Source: Pseudomonas serbica (GTDB lineage Bacteria; Pseudomonadota; Gammaproteobacteria; Pseudomonadales; Pseudomonadaceae). Taken from it: a stretch of 64,000 nt of DNA. Below, in pieces: positions 34,078 to 42,599 of this stretch (positions are counted from its first letter, which is position 1; each line of letters starts with the position of its first letter). A program made the translations under genes and the position numbers. Location: NCBI RefSeq assembly GCF_028823535.1, contig NZ_JAQIYM010000090.1:558001-622000 (forward strand). The letters are read 5' to 3'. A model generated the notes under the pieces. It worked only from the letters and a program-made list of their open reading frames with translations. It had not been told where the DNA came from and ran no database searches.

Positions 34078-35792
34078 TACATTCCATATGTATTATCTAT
34101 AAATTGCCCGATTTTCTTATCCCCTTGAATTTCCGTAGGTTTTTTGTCGGCTGCTGGTGCCGTTTTGACCCCAGAAGGTGCCCCAGTGCCGAGCAACACA
34201 GGGTTTTTCTTGAGAATTTCCCAAGCTCTGGCCAAACGAGTGCCAATTGAAGCCTCTTGCGACACATCCGAAACCACGTCTTCGATAGACCTGGCCGCCT
34301 CGTGACTCAAGAGCTCAGGCAGGCGCCGCATAACCTTTTCAATCATGATTCGACCACGCCCGTTCACCGATCCGTGCGAATCCAGGTATGAGGTGAAGGC
34401 TTTTTCAGAGAGCTTGAGCAGGGTAGAAGGGCGACCGAGTCCCAACGAAATCAGTCGTTCCATCACGACCTGGGTGGGCGAATGTGTCCATTTGGCGACC
34501 ATTGCTTCTGTTCGGTCTGGTGCTCTGGCCAGCTCATGCCGCAGGGGATCCTGACGAAAGCCCGAAGGATCCGTATCGCGCACGAAACTCAATCGACTAC
34601 CCCAGGCCTTGAGCACTTGTGCCCATTTGATGCTGGCAGGATCTTCTACCGATAAATTGCCGATTTCACGGGTGAACGCTTCAGCAGGTTCACCGATGTG
34701 CGCACTGTGACTCGCAATGCAGCGTATAACCGCCTGGTCGATGGATAGGAACGATGAAGGAATAGACGATGCGGCAATGTCATCCCCAAGCGGCAAAAGC
34801 GCCTGGTGAGCGTCATAGGAGCGATCCAGCACCTCACTTTGGCGCGTGTTGGCCAACGCTGGGTCGAACGGAACACCTTCTCGACCTGCTGCCCGCTCAA
34901 TCCACTTCAGGCCCACCTCACTCAAGGTGCGGCTGTCCGTGCGCGGATAGCTAAGACGACCACGCTCATAGCTTTTTTGAATGGAGGCTTGAATTTGGCT
35001 CGGGCTATACGACAGGCTGCGCATGCACAGGCTCAGTGCCTCAGGGCCCGTAAGCGGTTTGTACTCAAACTCATGGGCCGTGGTCGCCGTCACCGACAAC
35101 TGCGGAGGGGGGAGGGCGTGCAAGATGCCCAGCAAAGTATCGGCATGTATTGCCTGGGTGGTCTCAAGCCGTACAATTGCACTCCAGCCGTGATCCAGCT
35201 TCTTGCGCACTACGACGGCCTCACCGGGATTTTCCAGTAAGCTGGCCACCAAGGGCGTTACCACCCTGCCAATGCTTAGTCGCCAAGGATCTTCTGGATC
35301 ATGCAGCCGGTAGCCAAGCAGGCGATCCAACACCCGACGGGCCTTGGCTGCACGCACCTGATTGGCTTCGATCACGCCGGCGTTTTTCAAACCAAGCTTC
35401 AAATCGTGACCGGTGATCGCCGCAATATGCACCCGGCGAATCGTCTGAGGCTGTGATCGATTGCGCTGGGCAATTAGGCACAAACCTTCAACCTGGCTGG
35501 CGATAAGCTCACCCTCCAGGTCGCTGTCCGTGGCAATGGCGATGTCGTCGCCTTGTGACAGCAGCTCGATCAACTTGCGAACCTGGTCGGCCCGTTTCGG
35601 CTCCCAGTGAATCTCCGAAGCGGTGGTGGGCTGACTGATCATGCTTGGGTCAAAACCCAATTCGTCGTCGGGCAAGTCGAACAAACGACCATATGTCGCC
35701 AATACAAGCTCACCTTTGAACCCGGCATCATTTAAAGCCCACTGGAACGCCTCTTTTTTTCCAGGGGCTTCAATAACCCAGATTCGCTTCAT
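34074..35792 (-). CDS. Second type IA DNA topoisomerase (TopA-like)
   Basis: The 572-residue protein has TOPRIM Glu E8 in WVIEAPGK, then ATDSDLEGE (D89, D91, E93; the usual Arg of DxDREGE is Leu here) and the catalytic tyrosine in RLSYPRTDS (Y282), as in TopA-type enzymes. No zinc fingers are found at the C-terminus, so it is shorter than chromosomal TopA. It starts 1 base after the stop of the preceding secreted-protein gene, which ties it to that operon. It presumably relaxes negative supercoils or resolves plasmid intermediates. The active-site Asp and Tyr residues are intact. Confidence 0.85.
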   Translation of the reverse strand: MKRIWVIEAPGKKEAFQWALNDAGFKGELVLATYGRLFDLPDDELGFDPSMISQPTTASEIHWEPKRADQVRKLIELLSQGDDIAIATDSDLEGELIASQVEGLCLIAQRNRSQPQTIRRVHIAAITGHDLKLGLKNAGVIEANQVRAAKARRVLDRLLGYRLHDPEDPWRLSIGRVVTPLVASLLENPGEAVVVRKKLDHGWSAIVRLETTQAIHADTLLGILHALPPPQLSVTATTAHEFEYKPLTGPEALSLCMRSLSYSPSQIQASIQKSYERGRLSYPRTDSRTLSEVGLKWIERAAGREGVPFDPALANTRQSEVLDRSYDAHQALLPLGDDIAASSIPSSFLSIDQAVIRCIASHSAHIGEPAEAFTREIGNLSVEDPASIKWAQVLKAWGSRLSFVRDTDPSGFRQDPLRHELARAPDRTEAMVAKWTHSPTQVVMERLISLGLGRPSTLLKLSEKAFTSYLDSHGSVNGRGRIMIEKVMRRLPELLSHEAARSIEDVVSDVSQEASIGTRLARAWEILKKNPVLLGTGAPSGVKTAPAADKKPTEIQGDKKIGQFIDNTYGMY

Positions 35793-35793
35793 T

Positions 35794-36279
35794 TTAGTTC
35801 ACAATGCCGCCAGGTAACGGGGCATTAGGTGCCATTTTGTCGTAGTTGGCCTTCACCGCCTGACCCACGTTGATACCGCCCGAGGCCTGAACACCAATGG
35901 TATCCACGGCAATATCGTCTACAGCCGACACGGCGGCGTTAGCTGCCGTCTGCATGCCCTGGTTGACCTCGTTGACCATTGTGCCGGTAATCGCTTTGGC
36001 AATTGAGCACATATTAAAACCGCCGCCGCCAATCCCGAATCCAGGCAGACCAGGCAATGCCAGGCCCAGATCGCACTGCGCATCCGGGTTGGTGTAGACG
36101 AACGGGTTATTCACCAGACTGGGCTCTCTGTTCAGGTTTACGCAGTGGTTGCCAATTGCGCCGTAAACACGGGCCAGCTTGGCTTTCGCCTCTTCGCAAA
36201 TCCCGGCAGAAGCCGTCGAACTGGCCAGCGCCAGGGTGGTGAACATAACCGATCCGAACAAAAGTGTTGATGCTTTCAT
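35794..36279 (-). CDS. Secreted small protein, 161 aa
   Basis: A clear signal peptide (MKASTLLFGSVMFTTLALAS, ending TASA) precedes a mature part with four cysteines (CEEAKAK, NHCVNL, AQCDLG, MCSIAK), a Gly-rich turn and a helical Ala/Val/Asn-rich C-terminus. The cysteines suggest disulfides in the periplasm. It lies between a soluble protein and the TopA-like gene in one operon. No family is recognised. A role beside the transfer machinery is a guess from its location. Confidence 0.75.
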   Translation of the reverse strand: MKASTLLFGSVMFTTLALASSTASAGICEEAKAKLARVYGAIGNHCVNLNREPSLVNNPFVYTNPDAQCDLGLALPGLPGFGIGGGGFNMCSIAKAITGTMVNEVNQGMQTAANAAVSAVDDIAVDTIGVQASGGINVGQAVKANYDKMAPNAPLPGGIVN

Positions 36280-36291
36280 CTCGAAGTACCT

Positions 36292-36771
36292 TTAACTCGC
36301 TTTTAACGGCCAATTGGAGGCCATACCCATTGCCTGCCTGGCCTGCATCACCGTTTTGATGCGGGCCACCATAGCCTTCGCCATTGCGTAATGAATATGG
36401 TTGGGAGTGTTGTTCTGGATGTTCAGCGCTTCGAGGTAGATCAGCGTACCCCAGCCGATACGGCTCTCCTTGGCACGGTCATTGAGCCAATGCACAGCAA
36501 AAATGCTCTGCATGAGCGGCATGCTGGTCATCAAGGGGATCATTTTCACCAGGAGTTCCTGGTTTTTGCTGTCCATCGGCATCATCGCAACGTCCGGAAG
36601 GATCGCGGACATTTTGATGAAGAGCTCAGGGGTCTCATCAAAATTGTGCGTGAAGCGCTCTTTCTTCTCCAACAGTTCAAACAAGGCTCGCGTATCAGGA
36701 TGCATGGCATCCCAAAAAGCCTTCTGAGCTTCTGGCGAAAATAGCATATAAGACATAGACATATCTGTCAT
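36292..36771 (-). CDS. Hypothetical protein, 159 aa
   Basis: This is a Met-rich helical protein (MSAILPDVAMMPMDSK, VKMIPLMTSMPLMQSIF) with a moderately hydrophobic central segment but no clear transmembrane span or signal peptide. It is the first gene of a leftward operon reaching the TopA-like gene, and divergent from the DotA operon. Function unknown. Confidence 0.65.
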   Translation of the reverse strand: MTDMSMSYMLFSPEAQKAFWDAMHPDTRALFELLEKKERFTHNFDETPELFIKMSAILPDVAMMPMDSKNQELLVKMIPLMTSMPLMQSIFAVHWLNDRAKESRIGWGTLIYLEALNIQNNTPNHIHYAMAKAMVARIKTVMQARQAMGMASNWPLKAS

Positions 36772-36811
36772 ATTGCCGTGCTCTTATTCTTGTTTTTCAT
36801 ATATTGAATGA

Positions 36812-36840
36812 TTGACTGGAAAAATACCAGTCCGTATGAT
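36812..36840 (+). promoter_or_regulatory. Promoter of the DotA/TraY operon
   Basis: TTGACT (36812-36817), 17-base spacer, TATGAT (36835-36840), followed by an A-rich leader ending AAAAGAGG (to 36865) before the first start codon. Confidence 0.75.
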
Positions 36841-36872
36841 CAAGAAACAACAAAATAAAAAGAGGCATTACA

Positions 36873-37109
36873 ATGCCCGATCTCCAGTCAGAACTTCAAA
36901 TCGCGGTTAATCCATCCCGCGCATACGACTGTCAAACAGTCCTCGATTCCCTCGAGCGAAATGCCTCATACCGTGAATTCTCCCCCGCCAGACACGAGGT
37001 AGAAGCCTCTATCCTGGGCCTGAACCGGTATTTCGCTGAATTTTGCCGAGAGCGTCCAGTCCTGCGCAAAGGGCGTGATATCACTCCATCAAAAGAATTT
37101 TCTGCCTAA
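36873..37109 (+). CDS. Small hypothetical protein, 78 aa
   Basis: This is a small soluble protein with charged helical segments (HEVEASILGLNRYFAEFCRERP). AGAGG lies 7 bases before the ATG, which has the A-rich leader seen at several other genes. It is the first gene of a rightward operon of five that ends in dotA, with 11 bases to the next gene. No family is recognised; a transfer-linked accessory role is only suggested by location. Confidence 0.65.
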   Translation: MPDLQSELQIAVNPSRAYDCQTVLDSLERNASYREFSPARHEVEASILGLNRYFAEFCRERPVLRKGRDITPSKEFSA

Positions 37110-37120
37110 CAGGTAAACTT

Positions 37121-38248
37121 ATGAGCCATAAGCCATCATTTAAAATGAGGCCCTTAGTTGCTGCCTTAATTACGGTTACTGCTCTTACCGTTTCGTTGCC
37201 TGCCGTAACTCCAAAGGCTAATGCCCTTTTGCCGGTATCCGACTGGCCCGCTTATGTTCAAAACACATGGGCGGACATGAACCGAAGCTTGGAGGCGCTG
37301 AAAGAGCAGTCCATTCTTTTCCAAACGTTGAAGTCGATTGGTACGTTCTCCGGGATGTTGGTGGACAGCGCGAACAACGGGTTTGCCAACGTGATTGCGC
37401 GCCTGGGCAAAGGCGAAGAAGAACGCCAAAACATCGAGCAGCTTGAGCGCTCAATGCCGGCTCAAGATGCCTGTTCGACCGTCACCGTCTCCGAAGGGCT
37501 TGGGGATGCACTGTGTGACGGCATGGACGCGATTGCGAATGCGGTAATGGGGCGCTCTGGCAACAACAAAATGGCCACTGGTGGTGGGCACTATGAGTGC
37601 ACTGGCGACACCTGCACCTTCAGGGAGGGTGTTCCACCGACCGCCGATGACGTTAACAAGAAAAACAAGGCCGACGCCAAAGAAGTGGTTGATACCTGCA
37701 CCGCCTTGAGCGGCCCTGGCGGAACGTCGTTGTGCAACCAGCCAAGCCTTATGTTCAACCCGCCTAATGGCACGCTCGACGACAAAGAGTACAAAGCCGT
37801 TCAGCAGCAGATCATAATCGCAGGCAACGTCGAGAAACCGGTTCCGTACGCGGACGCGTCGATTAAGCTGGACAGTCCACAGTTCAAACGCGCTGTAGCC
37901 CAGGACATGCGTCGTGAAAACATGCGGGAAAGTGCCGTGATGGCGCAGACCAACCTGAACATCCTCATGAACGGCACTCTGGATGGATCAACGCGTAAAA
38001 AAGGTGAGGTTGAAAACCTTCAGCAATACCTGAACGACCGTCTGGGTAGCCAAAACTGGCTCTGCGAGGTGACCAACACCTGCCCACCCGGCGCTAAGTA
38101 CGTACCGCCCGCCGAGTTGGAAAAACGCAAAATCCAGATGGACGCGGTAATGCTCTACATCCAGCTGCAATCCTATAAATCACAACTGCGTACTGAAAAG
38201 TACCTGACTGACATGGCTCTGATGGAGATCGACCCAGTCGGCAAATAA
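37121..38248 (+). CDS. Secreted protein with MPxQDACSTV motif, transfer operon
   Basis: The N-terminus (MSHKPSFKMRPLVAALITVTA, then LTVSLPAVTPKANA) is a signal peptide. The mature protein has MPAQDACSTVTVSEGLGDALC and further Cys residues (YECTGDTC, DTCTALS, SLCNQ, WLCEVTNTCPPG), and a helical C-terminus ending YKSQLRTEKYL. It is a paralogue of the 28508-29653 product. It lies upstream of genes like IcmV and DotA, the position of TraW (IncI) or IcmX relatives. I propose this positional equivalence only tentatively. The cysteine-rich middle part is absent from the paralogue. Confidence 0.75.
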   Translation: MSHKPSFKMRPLVAALITVTALTVSLPAVTPKANALLPVSDWPAYVQNTWADMNRSLEALKEQSILFQTLKSIGTFSGMLVDSANNGFANVIARLGKGEEERQNIEQLERSMPAQDACSTVTVSEGLGDALCDGMDAIANAVMGRSGNNKMATGGGHYECTGDTCTFREGVPPTADDVNKKNKADAKEVVDTCTALSGPGGTSLCNQPSLMFNPPNGTLDDKEYKAVQQQIIIAGNVEKPVPYADASIKLDSPQFKRAVAQDMRRENMRESAVMAQTNLNILMNGTLDGSTRKKGEVENLQQYLNDRLGSQNWLCEVTNTCPPGAKYVPPAELEKRKIQMDAVMLYIQLQSYKSQLRTEKYLTDMALMEIDPVGK

Positions 38249-38258
38249 GGCATACCTG

Positions 38259-38897
38259 ATGAAAGCCATAAAAATAACAACAGCTTCAGTCGGTTTACTA
38301 CTCTCGACACCACTGTTCGCCGCAGAGGCCCCGGACGTCGCTGCCAATTTTGGTATATTGTTTGACGTCGCCGGGCTTGTAGCTTTCGTGATCGGCTTCT
38401 ACATGGTCGCGACGGCGATCTACTCGCTATACACCTGGTCGAAAGGAAATCAGGGAAAGTCCATTGGTTCGGTCATCCTAAACATTCTGGTGGGCACCTT
38501 CCTGGCGTCGATTGGCTGGATCTACCAGCTGATGAAGGGCTCTTTAATTGGCGACTATGAAAAAGGCGTCAACATCACAGATGGGGGCGCATTCACACTC
38601 GCGTTGGACACCGCAGCCGCCGCTGCCGCGACCAGCGTCCATGCCTCAGGTTTCGGTAGATTCATCCCAGACTCAACGATCAAGACCATTTTGGCCTTCG
38701 TATTTTTGGTGGGATTTGTGGCGTTCATCTCCGGCGTTTACGCCATCAAAGACATCGGCACCCAACAAGGCGGACAGCACCCGCTGCTTAATCCTATCGT
38801 CAAGATCATTGGTGGCGTGCTCTGTATGAACATCACTTGGTTCGGCTGCTTTGTATCCGCACTGCTCAACATTCCAGCACTTTGCTCAGGGGGCTAA
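38259..38897 (+). CDS. Membrane protein, IcmC/IcmD (DotE/DotP)-like
   Basis: A signal peptide (to about residue 22, LFAAEA) precedes three or four membrane spans: about 33-55 (LFDVAGLVAFVIGFYMVATAI), 68-88, 140-162 and 180-205. The early Gly-rich span pattern with a small periplasmic loop is like the IcmC/IcmD group of Dot/Icm inner-membrane proteins. Order before IcmV-like and DotA genes supports a transfer-channel component. The family call is by topology and location; specific sequence identity was not checked. Confidence 0.65.
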   Translation: MKAIKITTASVGLLLSTPLFAAEAPDVAANFGILFDVAGLVAFVIGFYMVATAIYSLYTWSKGNQGKSIGSVILNILVGTFLASIGWIYQLMKGSLIGDYEKGVNITDGGAFTLALDTAAAAAATSVHASGFGRFIPDSTIKTILAFVFLVGFVAFISGVYAIKDIGTQQGGQHPLLNPIVKIIGGVLCMNITWFGCFVSALLNIPALCSGG

Positions 38898-38898
38898 G

Positions 38899-39366
38899 AT
38901 GGGTTTCATTGCAAGCACCATTACACAGTTGAAAAATGCTTTTACCCCCAAGCTGGACTGGCCTGCGATGGGCGATTCGGTCAAAGGTGCCTTCAAGCGT
39001 GGGCAAACAGCCGTTTTAATCAAGGACAACGATCTCGACGAATTCCAGAAGCGTTATAAAAACCTCCGAGGTACCGCAATTATCTCCTTGGTGTTCACTG
39101 GGATTGCTTTTTTTAGCATTCTCTTCGCTGGCAATTTTAGGGATTTCTTTTACTCCTGCAGTGCTACCACATTGTTTGGGATGTGCTATTTCCGCTATGC
39201 CTACATGCTCTGGGTATGCCGCTATGCCGTGGCAACTGGGGCAGACCTGAGCGCCCCTGTACAAGCCACCGGTGGCAATTTCCTGAGCGCTATTGCGGCC
39301 AATCCGCTCTCGCTTTTGCCACTCAAACTCCCTGAAGCCCGCCCCGAAAAAGGAGCATCAAAATGA
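38899..39366 (+). CDS. IcmV/TraX-like membrane protein
   Basis: The 155-residue protein starts directly after the previous stop codon, with a GGGGG stretch before the ATG. It has an amphipathic N-terminus (KNAFTPKLDW), a charged region with EFQKRYKNLRG, and two membrane spans (about 62-84, IISLVFTGIAFFSILFAG; and about 92-112, TTLFGMCYFRYAYMLWVCRY). IcmV in Legionella and TraX in IncI plasmids have this size and topology and sit next to DotA/TraY. It overlaps dotA by four bases (ATGA), indicating coupled translation. Confidence 0.7.
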   Translation: MGFIASTITQLKNAFTPKLDWPAMGDSVKGAFKRGQTAVLIKDNDLDEFQKRYKNLRGTAIISLVFTGIAFFSILFAGNFRDFFYSCSATTLFGMCYFRYAYMLWVCRYAVATGADLSAPVQATGGNFLSAIAANPLSLLPLKLPEARPEKGASK

Positions 39367-41852
39367 TCAAAAAAATGGGGGCGCTCCTCGGGGCGGTGAT
39401 GTTGTTTTTGACATTATTCGCATCCTCGCCGGCTCATGCTGCCGATGCGGTTGGCGCGGGTACAGCAGAAGGCTACATGACTCACATCATGTCGATGCCC
39501 TACGACAGTACGGACTTGGCTCACAAGAGTATGGTTCGCCTCTTCGGAGGTTTTGTCTTTACCCCGTTTGGTGGGGCTCCATCAGACGCGCCAACGGTAT
39601 TGGCAAAGGTACTAGGCTATACAAACATCGTTGCCATGATTTTGGGCGTCATCATCATGGGCTACGTCATTCTAGCCGGCACACTGAACACTGCAGCATC
39701 AGGTGAAATGCTTGGACGCAGCTGGTCAAGTGTATGGTTACCGCTGAGAACCTCGGTCGCCTTCGGCATGATAATGCCGGCTACCACTGGCGATGGTACA
39801 TTTTCTGTAGCCCAGTCCCTGGTGATGTGGATGATCATCGTCGGCTCCAACTCGGCGACTTGGTTATGGCAAAAAGGCGCGGAAGAGCTTGCAACCGGCA
39901 CACCGGTGATGCCGACCACGGTTCACTATACGTCTAATGAATACACCGACATTGTGAACACAGTGTATTGCAGCGCTGTGCGTAATAAAGTGCTTACCAC
40001 CAAAGACAAACAGGCGCCATTTGTTGGTGAAGTTGAAAGTGCTGTTCCTGGATCCGGCTCACTCACAAGGTCAGTCGCATTCAAGTATGACGGCATTGCC
40101 GGACTTGATTTAAGTAAAGCAATAAGCATCAAGTTCACAGGATGCGGACAGGTCGACTTCCCAGTAGCCCAAGGCATCTTGGATGGAACTGCGCTTGAAA
40201 ACGCAGCTGCTGATAGTAGTTTCTGGCACCACTCATCGCCGTGGGAAGTTGCCCTTCAGACAAAGTTCAACCAAGCCGTTCTTACAGATTACAAAGCCGT
40301 TCTTAACGCCTCAGTCGCGGTTGCCAACAACATAATAACCAACAACTTGAACGCAAAGAACTATAAGTCAGCCATGGAGCAGGGTGAAGAAGAAGCTGCT
40401 GACATGAAAGTTAAAATTGAAACAGCTGCCGTTACTTATGCCACTGTTGGTACGGCTTACGACAATTACATCGAAGGGGTTCGAACCAAGACAACCGCAA
40501 GTGGTGCTACGTCTGGATGGCGGGAGAGCATGACAAGAGGAGGCTGGATGAGAGCTGGCGCCTGGTTCTTTGAGGCTTCCAGACTCCAAGGGTTCGTACA
40601 GACATTGCTCGGTGGTATGAGTAGCATGGCCAAATATTCCAACACGCCGACGTTGGAAGCTTCTGGCTGCATGTTTACATTCGGCTTCGGAAAATGCGGT
40701 GAACAAGAGGAAGAGTTTAAATCCTGGATGAGCATCATTGAAGTACTAGCAAAGAGTGCGGATTCAAAAAGTTCTGGAAGGACAGCCATTACCAATGGTG
40801 CGGGTACTGGTAAAGTTGACATCATTTCTAACGAAAGTGGTCACGGGCTCTTTGACGAAAACGCAGTAAAGACTCTTTCGGTCTCTGTGTCCCAAACATT
40901 CCTTGATGGCATTATGCAAATGGGTGCAGATGACGCCAGGGGGCTAGCAGGTGGTGACGGGGCAGTAACAAGTTCTACTGCGACTGGAATGATATCGCCT
41001 TTCACGGCTGTATCAAGCATTGGCCGTGGGCTACAACAAGTGGCAGTGATGGTCTGGTCATCTGGCTTGATTGTCGCGACTGCCTTGGGCTGGATGGAAT
41101 CACCGCCAGGTATATTGGCTAACGGTGGATCATTTGGTTGGCTCGGAGGCCTCGCGGGGATGGCAAAATATGTGATGGCCAGTCTTGCCCCGATTATCGC
41201 GGGTGTGGGCGCCCTAGCATTTGTGATGGCCTTCGCAATCCCCTTCATGCCGGTAACTGTTTGGATCATGCTGGTCTGCGGCTACCTCGTGACCATCATC
41301 GAGGCAGTCGCGGCGGCACCCCTAGCAGTCATCATGCTTGCGACACCGGAGGGCGAGGGCATGAGTAGCGGCAACTTCACCAAAGCCCTGCAGATGGTGA
41401 ACGCGGTGGTCTTACGACCGACCTTGTCGATTGTGGGGCTGTTTGCAGCAATGACCTTGTCCTATGCCGGCTTCTCGATCTTGAACGATCTGTTCTGGTC
41501 GGTAGCAAATTTGACCTCGGACTTCAGCATATTCGAGATCATGGCCCTGATCTTCATCTACGCTTCGGTGACCTTCAAGGTCTGCGAGTACATGGTGTCG
41601 GTCATCCACAAAATCCCAGACCAGATCATGGACTGGATGGGTGGCGGTTTGAGCAGACCATTTGGTGAAGACTCTGCAGCCAGCGATGTCAGCGGTTCCC
41701 TGAAACAGAATGCCGGCGCAAGCGGCCTAACCGCCATGGCAGGCATGAAGACAGCTGGGGGTATCGTTCAGCAGCGCCGTGATAAAGCCAGGCATAAGGA
41801 GATGCTGAAGGCGATGGGTGGCGACAAACCAAAAGATGAGCCAGCCTCCTAA
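39363..41852 (+). CDS. DotA/TraY polytopic transfer protein
   Basis: This is a large polytopic inner-membrane protein of type IVB secretion systems. A signal peptide (to about residue 27, PAHA) is followed by a span near 88-112 (VAMILGVIIMGYVILAGTL), the conserved MLGRSWSSVWLPLRTSVAFG segment, a large soluble loop (about 180-520) and a cluster of spans (about 555-760), including WIMLVCGYLVTIIEA. The C-terminal 60 residues are soluble. At 829 residues it fits DotA/TraY. In Legionella DotA is needed for effector export and in IncI plasmids TraY is essential for conjugation and exclusion. A terminator follows. Confidence 0.92.
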   Translation: MIKKMGALLGAVMLFLTLFASSPAHAADAVGAGTAEGYMTHIMSMPYDSTDLAHKSMVRLFGGFVFTPFGGAPSDAPTVLAKVLGYTNIVAMILGVIIMGYVILAGTLNTAASGEMLGRSWSSVWLPLRTSVAFGMIMPATTGDGTFSVAQSLVMWMIIVGSNSATWLWQKGAEELATGTPVMPTTVHYTSNEYTDIVNTVYCSAVRNKVLTTKDKQAPFVGEVESAVPGSGSLTRSVAFKYDGIAGLDLSKAISIKFTGCGQVDFPVAQGILDGTALENAAADSSFWHHSSPWEVALQTKFNQAVLTDYKAVLNASVAVANNIITNNLNAKNYKSAMEQGEEEAADMKVKIETAAVTYATVGTAYDNYIEGVRTKTTASGATSGWRESMTRGGWMRAGAWFFEASRLQGFVQTLLGGMSSMAKYSNTPTLEASGCMFTFGFGKCGEQEEEFKSWMSIIEVLAKSADSKSSGRTAITNGAGTGKVDIISNESGHGLFDENAVKTLSVSVSQTFLDGIMQMGADDARGLAGGDGAVTSSTATGMISPFTAVSSIGRGLQQVAVMVWSSGLIVATALGWMESPPGILANGGSFGWLGGLAGMAKYVMASLAPIIAGVGALAFVMAFAIPFMPVTVWIMLVCGYLVTIIEAVAAAPLAVIMLATPEGEGMSSGNFTKALQMVNAVVLRPTLSIVGLFAAMTLSYAGFSILNDLFWSVANLTSDFSIFEIMALIFIYASVTFKVCEYMVSVIHKIPDQIMDWMGGGLSRPFGEDSAASDVSGSLKQNAGASGLTAMAGMKTAGGIVQQRRDKARHKEMLKAMGGDKPKDEPAS

Positions 41853-41863
41853 CGTTTCCAACA

Positions 41864-41889
41864 AAACCCCAGCGCTGCTGGGGTTTTTC
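41864..41889 (+). terminator. Terminator of the DotA operon
   Basis: AAACCCCAGC (41864-41873), loop GCT, GCTGGGGTTT (41877-41886), then TTTC. Confidence 0.9.
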
Positions 41890-41908
41890 TTTACCACATA
41901 TGCATCAA

Positions 41909-42127
41909 GCCACCGCTCTGCGGTCGGAATACTCTAGACCTTGCTCCGGGTGCCTGATCGTGCACCACCTCATGGCTGATGCCGTAGGTGCGGGCATGAA
42001 AAAGCCCAGCATCGCTGGGCTTTTTCTATTTCTCCATCAAGGCCTAGTAGCCACCGCGCTGCGGTCGGAGTGGTGGTTCACCTTTCAGGCCGGGTGAACC
42101 TTGCTAGCCACCGCAAAGCGGTCGGAG
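41909..42127. repeat. Three 20-21 base palindromic repeats
   Basis: Copies at 41909-41928, 42050-42070 and 42107-42127 share GCCACCGC-N3-GCGGTCGGA; each can fold through ACCGC/GCGGT. Spacings between copy starts are 141 and 57 bases. A hairpin terminator lies between the first two. The region 41853-42129 has no convincing gene. Function unknown; they could be REP-like elements or protein-binding sites. Confidence 0.75.
41999..42025. terminator. Second hairpin in the repeat region
   Basis: AAAAAGCCCAGC (41999-42010), loop ATC, GCTGGGCTTTTT (42014-42025). It works in either direction and may end the leftward gene at 42130. Confidence 0.85.
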
Positions 42128-42129
42128 GG

Positions 42130-42495
42130 TTATTTACCCACCAGCAACTCATTGGCTTCCAGATCGGTCTTGCTGATCATCCAGCTGAACACTGGCGGCC
42201 TGATCAGGGCAAAGAGCAGGAAGGTAAGAATCACACCCATATGTTCCCAGACCATTTCACCGGCAAGTACCACCACACGGGTCGATGCTGGCAGAAGTTG
42301 CGCCACGAACGCTACAGTCGGGCTCATCACCGATGCAACAGCCCAAGGCAGATGAAACATTTCGTGCATCCCCGATCCAACGACCCAATGGGCTTCTTGG
42401 TAGGTAATGCCATCAACGGAGCCTGCGAAGATGAACGCTGGTGCCATAACCAGAATCATCAACGCCAACCAAACCAGGCGGTAGAGAGCAACCAT
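42130..42495 (-). CDS. Small inner-membrane protein, 121 aa
   Basis: Hydrophobic segments at about residues 4-24 (LYRLVWLALMILVMAPAFIFA), 48-70 and 78-100 suggest three membrane spans. AGGAG precedes the ATG by about 7 bases. A perfect TTGACA-16-TATAAT promoter lies upstream on the minus strand. No family is recognised. It lies between dotA and thyA, facing away from both, so a membrane role related to transfer is only a possibility. Confidence 0.75.
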   Translation of the reverse strand: MVALYRLVWLALMILVMAPAFIFAGSVDGITYQEAHWVVGSGMHEMFHLPWAVASVMSPTVAFVAQLLPASTRVVVLAGEMVWEHMGVILTFLLFALIRPPVFSWMISKTDLEANELLVGK

Positions 42496-42559
42496 GATGA
42501 ATCTCCTTAATTCTTAGGGGAACCGGACGTCTTGTCTGTTTTGCCCCTTCTTGATTCCA

Positions 42560-42587
42560 ATTATAAACAGCGTTGACATGATGTCAA
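42560..42587 (-). promoter_or_regulatory. Consensus leftward promoter within palindrome
   Basis: TTGACA (complement of 42582-42587), 16-base spacer and TATAAT (complement of 42560-42565). The -35 is one arm of TTGACA-TGA-TGTCAA (42573-42587), the recurring palindrome, so expression is probably strong but repressed. Confidence 0.8.
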
Positions 42588-42599
42588 TACAACACCAAT

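Noticed and set aside
41900..42097. Short rightward frame of 65 codons over the repeats
   Set aside because: No ribosome-binding site; the translated repeats (ATALRSE) are just the palindromic DNA repeat, and a terminator lies inside.
41909..42127. CRISPR array
   Set aside because: Only three repeats with unequal spacing (141 and 57 bases), no spacers of constant length and no cas genes.
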